Positions 50,727 through 59,149 of a stretch of DNA of 64,000 bases are shown here, in pieces (position 1 is the stretch's first letter; each line of letters begins with the position of its first letter). The translations under genes were made by a program, and so were the position numbers. Under the pieces are notes generated by a model that had not been told where the DNA came from, did no database searches, and worked only from the letters and a program-made list of their open reading frames with translations. This DNA is from a virus, in IMG/VR virus record IMGVR_UViG_3300042302_000177, positions 103,114 to 167,113 of that record; one strand, written 5' to 3'.

Positions 50727-51419
50727 ATGCGAATGATTGAATTTACCAAGGGCTACGAGGAACATGATCGATTAAATCCCAAACTATGGGATGGTATACA
50801 ACTGCGCCCCGAAGTTAAAGTTAAGCTGTTACAGATTGCAGAAAAATTTAGAGAATTTATAGATATCGATGTTCCTGTTATCGATGTACAAATAACCGGA
50901 GGTCAAGTCACTTATCACTATACCGAGCAAAGCGATCTTGATCTGCATCTAATTATAGACTATGGTAAAATACAGTGTGATCAAGAAGTGGAAGAATTGT
51001 TGGACACTAAACGATTACTGTTTAAAGAAAAATTTCAAATCAATATCAGAGGTATTCCTGTAGAGCCCGGAACAGAAGATCAAACTCGTCCGACTGTAAG
51101 TTCAGCGTGGAGTCTTAAAACTAATAGCTGGATACGCGAGCCAAAGAACTATAGTGGCAAAATAGACCGTAAAAGCATCGAAAAGCAGTACGAGTACTGG
51201 GATAATTTAATCAGGTATGTTTTGAATCAAAACGACTTCGAAATGGCTCAAAAAGTTCTAAAATTATTACGAAAATACCGCAAAATAGGTCTAAAACAGA
51301 CCGGAGAATACGGGATAGAAAATTTAGTATATAAGAGCTTACGTAACAGTAAATCATTAGAAAAGCTAGTATCTTATATAGATCAGACATTTGATAAAAA
51401 TTTAAGCATCAATAAGTAA
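50727..51419 (+). CDS. Nucleotidyltransferase-fold-like protein
   Basis: A 230-aa protein. VIDVQITGGQVTYHYTEQSD followed by LDLHLIIDYGK resembles the GS...(S/T)DxDL core of pol-beta-type nucleotidyltransferases: GG-x8-SDLDLHL with two acids, and a third could be in NIRGIPVE. The C-terminal part is helical and basic. Similar phage proteins exist in T4-like marine phages. The substrate is unknown and activity is not certain. A second in-frame ATG lies at 50733. Confidence 0.55.
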   Translation: MRMIEFTKGYEEHDRLNPKLWDGIQLRPEVKVKLLQIAEKFREFIDIDVPVIDVQITGGQVTYHYTEQSDLDLHLIIDYGKIQCDQEVEELLDTKRLLFKEKFQINIRGIPVEPGTEDQTRPTVSSAWSLKTNSWIREPKNYSGKIDRKSIEKQYEYWDNLIRYVLNQNDFEMAQKVLKLLRKYRKIGLKQTGEYGIENLVYKSLRNSKSLEKLVSYIDQTFDKNLSINK

Positions 51420-51436
51420 ACTTTTATAAAGAATCA

Positions 51437-51461
51437 AAAGGAGCCTGAGGGTTCCTTTCTT
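51437..51461 (+). terminator. Rho-independent terminator
   Basis: AAAGGAGCC, loop TGAG, GGTTCCTTT (one G-T pair), then CTTG. A 9-bp stem with a short T run. Confidence 0.65.
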
Positions 51462-51464
51462 GTT

Positions 51465-51472
51465 TGTAAATA
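51465..51472 (+). promoter_or_regulatory. Late promoter-like motif for the glycan island
   Basis: TGTAAATA, 25 nt before the ATG at 51498, behind a terminator. The leader has AGGAT as a ribosome site. Confidence 0.45.
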
Positions 51473-51497
51473 TCAACAACATTTACACAGGATAAAA

Positions 51498-52097
51498 ATG
51501 ACCTTAGAAGAAATGATCCGTAAAACTGGCAAGCGCCAGGACTCATTCCAAATAATGATAGAGCATTTAAAAACTTGTGAAGAACCATTAATAATTGAAA
51601 CAGGATGCGCTCGTCCTCCACATAAAGAGTGGGGAAGCGAAGACGTAAGTTTTAAAGATGAAGGATTCAGCACAAGAATTTTTGATGCATTCATTAATCA
51701 AAGCGGCGGTGAATTACACTCCGTTGACATCAATCCAGAACACGTAGAATATGCACTTACTCAAGTAAGCGATCGAGTACAAATCCATTGCAGTGACAGC
51801 GTTGAATTTCTCTGGCAAGCAAATCAGAACTTAACTGAAACAGAGAACTATGTAGATCTGTTATACTTAGATAGTTATGATTACGAACCAGAAGACCCAT
51901 GGCCCAGTGCTGCACATCACATTAAAGAACTTGCGGCAATTATGTCTAGACTGCGGCCTGGTTCACTTGTTGCTGTAGATGATAATTTTATTGTCAATGG
52001 GCAACGTCAAGGCAAAGGTGCATACATTTATGATTTTATGCAGAGCATCGGCAAACCTTTAGTACATGAAGGTTATCAATACATTTGGAGATTTTAA
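51498..52097 (+). CDS. Class I SAM-dependent methyltransferase
   Basis: A 199-aa protein. LIIETGCARPPHKEWG (motif I-like), ELHSVDINPEHVEYA (acidic motif II), VQIHCSDSVEFLW and VDLLYLDSYDYEPEDPWPSA fit a Rossmann methyltransferase of the Methyltransf_24 type, with a late RPGSLVAVDDNF. It likely methylates a sugar or small molecule because glycosyltransferases follow. The stop shares a base with the next ATG. Confidence 0.72.
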   Translation: MTLEEMIRKTGKRQDSFQIMIEHLKTCEEPLIIETGCARPPHKEWGSEDVSFKDEGFSTRIFDAFINQSGGELHSVDINPEHVEYALTQVSDRVQIHCSDSVEFLWQANQNLTETENYVDLLYLDSYDYEPEDPWPSAAHHIKELAAIMSRLRPGSLVAVDDNFIVNGQRQGKGAYIYDFMQSIGKPLVHEGYQYIWRF

Positions 52098-52933
52098 TGA
52101 AAGTATATGATTGTTTTCCATTCTTTAACGAATTAGACGTTTTAGAAATTCGATTGAAAGAACTGTGGGACGTAGTTGACGTATTTGTTTTAGCAGAATC
52201 AAATCTAAGTCACAGCGGTAAACCCAAAGAATATATCTTTGAAAATAACAAAGAGAGATTTAGTCAGTGGATGAGTAAGATTCGTCATATAAAAGTAGAA
52301 GACATGCCCGAGACTGAAGACTCGTGGGTCCGTGAACGTTTCCAGCGGGTTTGTCTTGACCGAGGCCTATATGATATGGAACCCGAAGACATTGTTATTG
52401 TCAGTGACTGTGACGAAATTACTCGTGCTGAGATCGTTACTTTGATAAAAGAAGATGAGAATAATTATGACAAATACATCTTGAACATTCCGCAATTTCA
52501 ATATAAACTAAACTACATGAAAGTTTATAACGTTTCAAAAAATGCCAACATCATGGTAACAAGAGGTCGTTGTTATTCAAACGCACAACAAGAAAGAGAA
52601 TGGACATTCTTTTGGAACGCAAAGCCAGAAAACACAGTATTTGTGGATCATGGCGGCTGGCATTTCACTTACCTAGGTGATGATCAACATGCGATTACCA
52701 AAATTCAAAACTTTGCTCACACAGAAACTGATACACCTGATATGATCAAGCGTCACAATATCAAATGGTTTATACAAAACAAATACGGACATCATGGTCC
52801 CAATGACAGCGAAAGATATGAGTGGGTTCAACTAGATGATTACTTTCCCGAATGTGTTACTAGTAATGTTGAACAATACAAAGATATGATTTTAGAAGGC
52901 GCAGTATTACGTGCCACAGATATGTATAGATAA
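52097..52933 (+). CDS. GT17-like glycosyltransferase
   Basis: Start at 52097 (MKVYDCFPFFNELDVLEIRL), which shares a base with the previous stop. FNELDVLEIRLKELWDVVDV, FVLAESNLSHSGKPKEYIF, VIVSDCDEIT (acidic pair) and GGWHFTYLGD follow the family of beta-1,4-GlcNAc transferases (GT17). The 278-aa protein is probably cytoplasmic; the acceptor is unknown. It is part of the island with the next genes. Confidence 0.75.
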   Translation: MKVYDCFPFFNELDVLEIRLKELWDVVDVFVLAESNLSHSGKPKEYIFENNKERFSQWMSKIRHIKVEDMPETEDSWVRERFQRVCLDRGLYDMEPEDIVIVSDCDEITRAEIVTLIKEDENNYDKYILNIPQFQYKLNYMKVYNVSKNANIMVTRGRCYSNAQQEREWTFFWNAKPENTVFVDHGGWHFTYLGDDQHAITKIQNFAHTETDTPDMIKRHNIKWFIQNKYGHHGPNDSERYEWVQLDDYFPECVTSNVEQYKDMILEGAVLRATDMYR

Positions 52934-52943
52934 GAAAGAAATT

Positions 52944-53720
52944 ATGACAACATTTTCACATTCAGGTACCATGGGCGACACATTGTGTAGCATGGTTGCA
53001 GTTAAAATATTAGGCGGTGGTGATGTTTACCTTCGTCTAGGTAATCTTAAAAAAATGATTCAAGAAAAGTTAGGGTGGCCTGATGCAGGACGTCACAACG
53101 ATAAGATGAGACAAGTAGACTTTGATCAAATGGAAGAGTTTATGTTGCATCAACCGTACATTAATAGTTTTAAAGTATGGAACGGTGAAGATATTGATTA
53201 CGAACTTGAAGATGCAGCATTGCATTTAGAGACAGGTTTCTTACCTCGTAATTTTAGTAATCAACATGCACTAGCCAATGGCATTGATCACAAATATCAT
53301 TTCAGACAACTTCAAATAGATCCATGGATGGAATGTCGTAATCCTATTAAGATTCCAGGACGTCCTATCGTAGTACATCGTAACATGAACTACCAAGACG
53401 GAAATGAAAAAGACAGCAAAACATGGCAAAACGTTTGTCAAAGAGGATTAACTGACCAGGGCGTATTTGTAGGCAGTGAAGAAGAACATGCGGCCTTTGA
53501 AGAAATATTCAAAGTATGGGTACCTCATTATAGAACAGAAAATCTAATGGAACTTGCTCGAGTTATTCAAGGTAGTGAATACTTTGTTACCAGCATGGGT
53601 GGACCTAGTGCAGTTGCACTGGCTTTGGGTAAGACTATGATGCTAGAAGTTCGTAAGAACGAACCATTCGAGCGTTTAGAAATTAACTATCCTTTTAGAT
53701 TAAACATTCAATATTTCTAA
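52944..53720 (+). CDS. GT9/heptosyltransferase-like GT-B protein
   Basis: Start set at 52944 (MTTFSHSGTMGDTLCSM), preceded by AAGAAAG. GTMGDTLCSMVAVKILGGGD resembles the N-terminal GD(L)x block of LPS heptosyltransferases. VFVGSEEEHAAFEEIF and LMELARVIQGSEYFVTSMGG plus SAVALALGKTMM match the donor-binding ELAxxI...G..S..AAALGxP block. With the phage hldD/hldE genes this makes a heptosyl transfer plausible. It is 258 aa, short for the family, and the GT9 call is from motifs. Confidence 0.62.
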   Translation: MTTFSHSGTMGDTLCSMVAVKILGGGDVYLRLGNLKKMIQEKLGWPDAGRHNDKMRQVDFDQMEEFMLHQPYINSFKVWNGEDIDYELEDAALHLETGFLPRNFSNQHALANGIDHKYHFRQLQIDPWMECRNPIKIPGRPIVVHRNMNYQDGNEKDSKTWQNVCQRGLTDQGVFVGSEEEHAAFEEIFKVWVPHYRTENLMELARVIQGSEYFVTSMGGPSAVALALGKTMMLEVRKNEPFERLEINYPFRLNIQYF

Positions 53721-53721
53721 A

Positions 53722-54468
53722 ATGCGTGTAGCCTTAATCAGCGGCGGCCATCCCAGGTTTACCGGAGACTTTATTGCTTTAATGCATCAACTAACTGGCT
53801 TTGAGTCTGCGGACCTCTATCTAAATTTTTGGAACAGTGACTGGGTTTCGACTGAAGCAGAGGGCAGAGCTAGGATAGAATCAGTGCTGTTGCCAAATTA
53901 CCGTTTAGCAAAACTAAAGATTACAGAACAACCAGCATGGAATCTTCCACTACACTCGCTGTCACATCCGCCGGCCTCTCCTGAAAACATTCGTTGGTGG
54001 TATCAACGTAGAATAGGAATGTGGCAATCCTTGTACATGGCCTTTGATTTAATTGACCAGGACTACGATCTTGTAATTAGATTTAGACCAGACGGCATGC
54101 TAAATAGAATTATCGATCTAAGATCACTTGATGTTCAAGATGACATTGTGATTCCTAAAAATGGATGTGGGTGGAGTCAATGGCCTGTCAATGATCAATT
54201 TGCCTTAGGTACTTATAATAGTATGCGATTGTACGCTGACATAGGTAGACAATATAATCAGCTGGTAGTAGAATCAGATCCACAATGGGAACACAACGGA
54301 CACGGAAACTGGTCCGGAGAACATATACTGGGCCACTACCTTAATAAGAACAATATAAAATACAGATTAGAAAACTTCGATCACGTCTTAACCACAAGAG
54401 GTCGTTCTAAGTTTACTGACAAACATTATCACTTGCCCGTTACGCAAGATCCAACAATACTATCATGA
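53722..54468 (+). CDS. Transferase-like protein, island paralogue 1
   Basis: A 248-aa protein: RVALISGGHPRFTGDFIALM, ADLYLNFWNSDW, YDLVIRFRPDGMLNRI and DIVIPKNGCGW. The layout RVAL(I/L)xG.PRF...F...L..F...D ... YDLVIR.RPD is shared with the two - strand genes at 56953 and 57717. It looks like a small glycosyltransferase-like family found in phages and marine bacteria; the activity is unproven. Its stop overlaps the next ATG. Confidence 0.6.
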   Translation: MRVALISGGHPRFTGDFIALMHQLTGFESADLYLNFWNSDWVSTEAEGRARIESVLLPNYRLAKLKITEQPAWNLPLHSLSHPPASPENIRWWYQRRIGMWQSLYMAFDLIDQDYDLVIRFRPDGMLNRIIDLRSLDVQDDIVIPKNGCGWSQWPVNDQFALGTYNSMRLYADIGRQYNQLVVESDPQWEHNGHGNWSGEHILGHYLNKNNIKYRLENFDHVLTTRGRSKFTDKHYHLPVTQDPTILS

Positions 54469-55841
54469 ATAAACTTGTAATCTTTGACTTAGATGGTGTA
54501 CTGATAGAAAGTAGAGAACTACACTATCATAGCCTAAATGCCGCATTAGAATCTGTTGATAAAAAATATGTGATCAACAGAGACGAACACCTTAGTGTAT
54601 ATGACGGACTCAATACTACTAAAAAATTAAAATTACTATCTGAAACAAAAGGATTGCCTGCAGAATTTCATGATCTAATATGGCGTAAAAAACAAGAAGC
54701 TACATTTGATCTAATTCGCAAATTTGATTTTGATTATAAACTAATTGACATATTCACTAGACTAAAAAAGCAAGGTTACTTGATTGCAGTAGCCAGTAAC
54801 AGCATACGAGAAACTGTTAAACTAAGTCTGCTTAAAATAGGAGTCATGGAATATGTTGATTACTACGTTAGCAATCAAGATGTTACTTTACCTAAACCGT
54901 ATCCAGAGATGTACTGGCAGTGTATGACAGTCTGCAATGCCCTACCTCGCAATACACTAATCATTGAAGACAGTCACATTGGTAGACAAGGTGCATTGGA
55001 CAGTGGTGGAAACTTACTGGCTGTAGAAGACTCACACGATGTGACCTGGTCAAAAATTAATAATAAATTATCACATATGAACTCACAAACAATTAAAAAT
55101 AATATTCCTTGGAAAGACAGTAAACTTAATGTGCTGGTACCCATGGCAGGTGCAGGTAGTAGATTTGCACAACAAGGATACACATTCCCTAAACCTTTAA
55201 TTGAAGTCAACGGCAAACCGATGATTCAAGTAGTTGTGGAAAATCTAAACATCGACGCACACTTTATTTTCATTGTACAAAAAGAACATTACGAAAAATA
55301 CAATCTAAAGTATTTGCTCAATCTAATTGCACCAGGATGTGATATTGTGCAGGTCGAAGGAGTAACTGAAGGGGCAGCTTGCAGTACATTGCTGGCTAAA
55401 GATTATATCAACAACGATGCTCCGTTAGTTATGGCCAACAGTGATCAATTCATCAAATGGAACAGTAACGAATGTATGTACGCATTCAACGCAGATGAAA
55501 TTGACGGGGGTATCATTACCTTTGAAGCGAGCCATCCAAAGTGGAGTTATGCCCGTGTAGGAGATGACGGCTTTGTCAGTGAAGTTGCTGAAAAGAAAGT
55601 TATCAGCAACGATGCCACTGTTGGAGTTTACTACTGGAAGCACGGCAGTGACTACGTTAAATATGCCGAAGAAATGATTGAAAAGAACATTCGTGTTAAC
55701 AATGAATTTTATGTTTGCCCCGTGTTTAATCAAGCAATTGAAGCAGGTAAGAAAATTAAAGTTAAGAAAATTCAAAAGATGTGGGGTATAGGCACTCCGG
55801 AAGATCTAAATCATTTCTTAGCAAATCATAAAGAAGATTAA
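54465..55841 (+). CDS. HAD phosphatase fused to sugar nucleotidyltransferase
   Basis: A 458-aa fusion. Residues 1-205 are a HAD hydrolase with a cap: FDLDGVLIESRELH (nucleophile Asp), VASNSIRETV, KPYPEMYW and IEDSHIGRQGA. Residues ~222-458 are an NTP_transferase: VLVPMAGAGSRFAQQGYTFP, PKPLIEVNGKPMI, VMANSDQFIKW, ending KVKKIQKMWGIGTPEDL. Together they could dephosphorylate a sugar phosphate and make an NDP-sugar. A fused pair in one phage gene is unusual but known in polysaccharide clusters. Confidence 0.8.
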   Translation: MNKLVIFDLDGVLIESRELHYHSLNAALESVDKKYVINRDEHLSVYDGLNTTKKLKLLSETKGLPAEFHDLIWRKKQEATFDLIRKFDFDYKLIDIFTRLKKQGYLIAVASNSIRETVKLSLLKIGVMEYVDYYVSNQDVTLPKPYPEMYWQCMTVCNALPRNTLIIEDSHIGRQGALDSGGNLLAVEDSHDVTWSKINNKLSHMNSQTIKNNIPWKDSKLNVLVPMAGAGSRFAQQGYTFPKPLIEVNGKPMIQVVVENLNIDAHFIFIVQKEHYEKYNLKYLLNLIAPGCDIVQVEGVTEGAACSTLLAKDYINNDAPLVMANSDQFIKWNSNECMYAFNADEIDGGIITFEASHPKWSYARVGDDGFVSEVAEKKVISNDATVGVYYWKHGSDYVKYAEEMIEKNIRVNNEFYVCPVFNQAIEAGKKIKVKKIQKMWGIGTPEDLNHFLANHKED

Positions 55842-55844
55842 AGT

Positions 55845-56525
55845 ATGAGCAAATATATTCTATTTGACATCGGTGCAAATCAGGGTCAAGACAGTTTAGA
55901 CAGAACACGTAACGACACCTCAGTAGAGACCTGGGCATTTGAACCTATTCCCGAATTGTTTAGTAGAATAGACACTGCAAGAAAAAATGGGTACACATGG
56001 CAATTTTATCATCGTGCTGAACCAGCTGGCGTTAGCTACGAAGATCGTTATCATGTATTTCCTTTGGCAATTAGTGACTATGACGGTGAGTCAACATTTT
56101 ATGTTGCCGATCGTGATCCAGTAGGTGACTGGGGCGCTAGCAGTCTATATCCATTTGTTGACGAAGTAAGTCAGACCTGGCCCGGGCGGCGAGACCTAGT
56201 TACCACAAGAACTGTTACAGTCAAAGTTTCTAGATTTGATACGTGGTATAAATCACAGGGCCTGAACTTGGAAAAGATCGATTACTTTCATTGTGATACA
56301 CAGGGCAGTGACCTACGTGTGCTCAAAGGCATGGGCGACTATGTACGCCTAATTCAAGAAGGTGTTGTGGAATGTGCTCGGGATGAAGCAGGGAAACTCT
56401 ACAAAGAAAACCACACAGTGGCCGAGATGAAAGATTTCCTTTCTGAACATGGATTTGCTGTGTTTCACGAACAATTAAACGACCAGTGGTCAAATGAACT
56501 CAACTTATATTTTAGAAAGAAATGA
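55845..56525 (+). CDS. FkbM-type methyltransferase
   Basis: A 226-aa protein. ILFDIGANQGQDSLDRTR (motif I), WAFEPIPELFSRIDTA (E-P-x-P), FPLAISDYDGESTFYVAD, TVTVKVSRFDTWYKSQ, and IDYFHCDTQGSDLRVLKGMG (the FkbM post-motif). It is likely an O-methyltransferase acting on a glycan. It overlaps the following gene (56522) as ATGA. Confidence 0.82.
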   Translation: MSKYILFDIGANQGQDSLDRTRNDTSVETWAFEPIPELFSRIDTARKNGYTWQFYHRAEPAGVSYEDRYHVFPLAISDYDGESTFYVADRDPVGDWGASSLYPFVDEVSQTWPGRRDLVTTRTVTVKVSRFDTWYKSQGLNLEKIDYFHCDTQGSDLRVLKGMGDYVRLIQEGVVECARDEAGKLYKENHTVAEMKDFLSEHGFAVFHEQLNDQWSNELNLYFRKK

Positions 56526-56971
56526 AACTGATAGCACATCGTGGACTGATCAATGGTCCTAACCGTTCATTAGAAAATCAACCACAGCAGATTAAAAATA
56601 GTCTAGCTCTGGGCTACGATTGTGAAATTGACCTATGGGTATTTGACGGCAGACTTTATCTAGGACACGATGGTCCACAGTACAACATTACTAGAGAATT
56701 TTTAGATCAACCGGGTCTGTGGATACACGCCAAACACATAGACGCACTTGACTGGTTGTTGGGCAAAGATTTGAATTATTTCTGGCATCAAGAAGATCAT
56801 TACACACTGACCAGTAAAAACTACATTTGGGCCTATCCAGGATATCCTGTAACTGGGAGAAGTGTACAGGTCATGCCCGAAACTGCGGATCTCACACTGA
56901 GTAATCTAGACTGGAAATGTCATGCTATATGCAGTGACTGGATTCTAAAGATTCAAGCCCAGCGCCCGTAA
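56522..56971 (+). CDS. Short GDPD-like phosphodiesterase protein
   Basis: A 149-aa protein. LIAHRGLINGPNRSLENQPQ then SLALGYDCEIDLWVFDGRLY and LGHDGPQYNI give the His and the E-x-D metal site of glycerophosphodiester phosphodiesterases, in a TIM-barrel start. The usual length is over 230 aa; the rest of the barrel is not obvious. It may act on lipid or glycan phosphodiesters, or have lost that activity. Its end overlaps the - strand gene by 19 bp. Confidence 0.65.
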   Translation: MKLIAHRGLINGPNRSLENQPQQIKNSLALGYDCEIDLWVFDGRLYLGHDGPQYNITREFLDQPGLWIHAKHIDALDWLLGKDLNYFWHQEDHYTLTSKNYIWAYPGYPVTGRSVQVMPETADLTLSNLDWKCHAICSDWILKIQAQRP

Positions 56972-57720
56972 TCGCTACGGTAAGCATCTCGTTCAACAGC
57001 GCCAAACTTACGCAACACTACTTCATAGCTGTCTTTATTATGGTTAGTCAGTCCCTGTGCTGCTATGTGAAATGCCAACATGGTTTCTGGATGATAGATC
57101 AAACCTAGTTTATGATGATACTCAACTATGTACTGAGCTAGATCACAGTAAGTGGACATTGCACTGCTCTGCCCCAGTGCCATCATGTCGTTGGTCTTGT
57201 GCCCATAGCCGTGTACTTCATTTCTGGGAGTGATAACAGTTCGGGGATTTTGTTTTAGATATTCTAGACAATGTTCTAGATCCAAGGGTGCAGCCAAGCC
57301 TAGATCCGGGCGTGTGCGTATGACCAAATCATAGGGCTGTCCCGTGGCCCGTTCATGTACTCGGCGCTGTAGATCACATTCCCTCACACTGGTATACATG
57401 CCCCACATTCGTTCCACGCTGGTTTCCCCTGCTTTGTGGTGTACCCGAGGCGGAGGATAACTGCTTCGATTCTCTATGCTTAGATTAATCAACTGGTGCC
57501 CTGCAGGCAGATAGCTGTTCAAGCGACTGTGTGCTGTTTCATATTCCATGTGACGCCAACTGGGCGCTACAACATCTACTCCACGATGTTCTTCACATTG
57601 ACTGTCCTGCCACAGCCAAACAAACCAGTCCACTGTGGTATAGCCCCGGAGATTTTCCAGAAGCAGATCGAATTCTCTACAGAATCTAGGTTCTCCGGGT
57701 AATAACAATGCTACTCTCAT
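56953..57720 (-). CDS. Transferase-like protein, island paralogue 2
   Basis: Start set at ATG 57720, overlapping the upstream stop as ATGA; a TTG two codons upstream is an alternative. The 255-aa protein has RVALLLPGEPRFCREFDLLL, VDWFVWLWQDSQ, YDLVIRTRPDLGLAAPLDLE and TNDMMALGQSSAMSTYCDLA. It pairs with the next gene as a close paralogue and is more distant to the one at 53722. G+C here is about half, above the + strand island. The function is probably glycosyl transfer; the evidence is family resemblance. Confidence 0.6.
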   Translation of the reverse strand: MRVALLLPGEPRFCREFDLLLENLRGYTTVDWFVWLWQDSQCEEHRGVDVVAPSWRHMEYETAHSRLNSYLPAGHQLINLSIENRSSYPPPRVHHKAGETSVERMWGMYTSVRECDLQRRVHERATGQPYDLVIRTRPDLGLAAPLDLEHCLEYLKQNPRTVITPRNEVHGYGHKTNDMMALGQSSAMSTYCDLAQYIVEYHHKLGLIYHPETMLAFHIAAQGLTNHNKDSYEVVLRKFGAVERDAYRSDYGRWA

Positions 57721-58493
57721 GCCCAACTTCCGAAATCGCTAATATATTCTGTTTCACTTATCCGTTGACCCAACTGTCTAATGTCAATGCGGAATCCGGC
57801 AGTGCGTATTCCCATCTGCTGAGATTTCAAATAATCTCCCAGTATGGTCTCGGGATGAAATATTTTACCCTGTGCTATATACTGTTCAATCGAATGTAAA
57901 CAGTCAGCATAACAACTCATGGCAGCACCCCGTCCCACAGCCATAAGATCACTGACTGCATGTCCATAGCCCGCACGAGTATTATCGGGCATGATCACTG
58001 CACGATCATCATGCCCTAGGATTTCAGCACAGCGAGCTAGATCCAAGGTATTGTGTAGCATTAGATCGGGACGTATCTTCAGTACTAGGTCATAGGGTTG
58101 TCCGGTGCTGTGTTCGTGTGCTTGACGCATTTGATCTGTGCGCCAGTTACCCCAGAACATTTTCCACCCGTTGGCCACGTTGGTAACACCGTCATCACGA
58201 CCACTGTGAGGGAATGCTAGCTGACTTTGATCCACTAGTTCTAAGTGAGCCAAACGATGCCCACCCTGTAGATTCAGCTGAATACGTTCCTGAGCCCACT
58301 CCACTGTGGGATTGAGCCACCCGGGTGCCACCAACTCACTGCCCTGACTGCGCCAATAGTCACTGCGACTTTGGCTGCGTGACCAAACGGACACAAACCA
58401 ATCAGCAGAATCAAAGCCCACAAGCCTAGATTGAAACACTGTCAATTCCCTGCAGAACCTAGGTTCACCGCTGACTAATATGGCCACCTTCAT
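57717..58493 (-). CDS. Transferase-like protein, island paralogue 3
   Basis: A 258-aa protein: KVAILVSGEPRFCRELTVFQ, ADWFVSVWSRSQSRSDYWRS, YDLVLKIRPDLMLHNTLDLA, VSDLMAVGRGAAMSCYADCL, HPETILGDYLKSQ. Nearly every motif has its partner in paralogue 2, so this is a tandem duplication. No Shine-Dalgarno is clear before the ATG. The 80-bp gap upstream carries two copies of GCGCGAA and an A/T-rich stretch. Confidence 0.6.
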   Translation of the reverse strand: MKVAILVSGEPRFCRELTVFQSRLVGFDSADWFVSVWSRSQSRSDYWRSQGSELVAPGWLNPTVEWAQERIQLNLQGGHRLAHLELVDQSQLAFPHSGRDDGVTNVANGWKMFWGNWRTDQMRQAHEHSTGQPYDLVLKIRPDLMLHNTLDLARCAEILGHDDRAVIMPDNTRAGYGHAVSDLMAVGRGAAMSCYADCLHSIEQYIAQGKIFHPETILGDYLKSQQMGIRTAGFRIDIRQLGQRISETEYISDFGSWA

Positions 58494-58515
58494 CGGTCAA
58501 GAGCCCAACCCAGCA

Positions 58516-58533
58516 GCGCGAAGCGCGAAGCGG
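58516..58533. repeat. Short tandem GCGCGAA repeat and hairpin
   Basis: Two copies of GCGCGAA then GCGG, able to fold as GCGC-GAA-GCGC, in the gap between two - strand genes. No T run follows on the - strand, so it is not a clear terminator. Confidence 0.4.
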
Positions 58534-58573
58534 TAAAAAAGAGATTTTTATACACCTTTATCTACCCACTTAA

Positions 58574-59137
58574 TCACACTAGATCCAGAACCACGTCACG
58601 TAGATTCTTACGTGCCACACGAGTCCTTAAATCTGTCGAGATCAAATCCAGTACACTGCCCAGATCATTACCGTTGACCTTAAACGACAGTCCGCCTGCT
58701 TCAAGCCACTGTGAACAATTGTCCGGACGATCATCTACTAATATATCCCCCACTGTGCAGTGTTTATGCTTGTCCCACGAATGCGGTCCAAAGTGTACGG
58801 GTACGTCGGGAAAATGTAGTTGTGCCCATAACACCTTGTCATAGAATGCCCAGTGTACATCATCTTTGGCGGGCACAGCAGTGAGAAACAGCAAATTCCA
58901 ACCCAAGATGTCTCTATACTGACGTGCTAGATGTACAAGCTCGCCCACCCTGGGCATAAGTGGTAGATCACGGTAAAAACGTGTTTGAGTCTTGATCAGT
59001 TCCCATTCTTCCACAGTGTTGCGATAGTGTGTGAGTGAATCGGGATTGCGCATTGGTCGACCTAAAAAGCTAGAAGCAGCTGATTCCCAATCAGCTACGA
59101 CTCCGTCCATGTCTAGATAAAAGGTATTTTTAGTCAT
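58574..59137 (-). CDS. 5'(3')-deoxyribonucleotidase-like HAD phosphatase
   Basis: A 187-aa protein. YLDMDGVVADWESAASSFLG is the nucleophile motif of the NT5C group, LLFLTAVPAKDD the second, KHKHCTVGDILVDDRPDN the third and fourth (K ... D-D). The enzyme class removes phosphate from dNMPs; phages use it to balance or salvage nucleotides. It is read from the promoter upstream of the 59150-59587 gene. Confidence 0.8.
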   Translation of the reverse strand: MTKNTFYLDMDGVVADWESAASSFLGRPMRNPDSLTHYRNTVEEWELIKTQTRFYRDLPLMPRVGELVHLARQYRDILGWNLLFLTAVPAKDDVHWAFYDKVLWAQLHFPDVPVHFGPHSWDKHKHCTVGDILVDDRPDNCSQWLEAGGLSFKVNGNDLGSVLDLISTDLRTRVARKNLRDVVLDLV

Positions 59138-59149
59138 AAGTTATACTTG

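Noticed and set aside
54465-55080. HAD domain as GmhB, completing ADP-heptose synthesis
   Set aside because: GmhB belongs to a capless HAD group; this domain has a large cap between motifs I and II, more like beta-phosphoglucomutase-type phosphatases.
58545-58552. TATAAAAA on the - strand upstream of the 57717 gene as a late promoter
   Set aside because: The match is partial, 52 nt from the ATG, and the genes around it appear to be in an early-type operon; kept only as a weak possibility.
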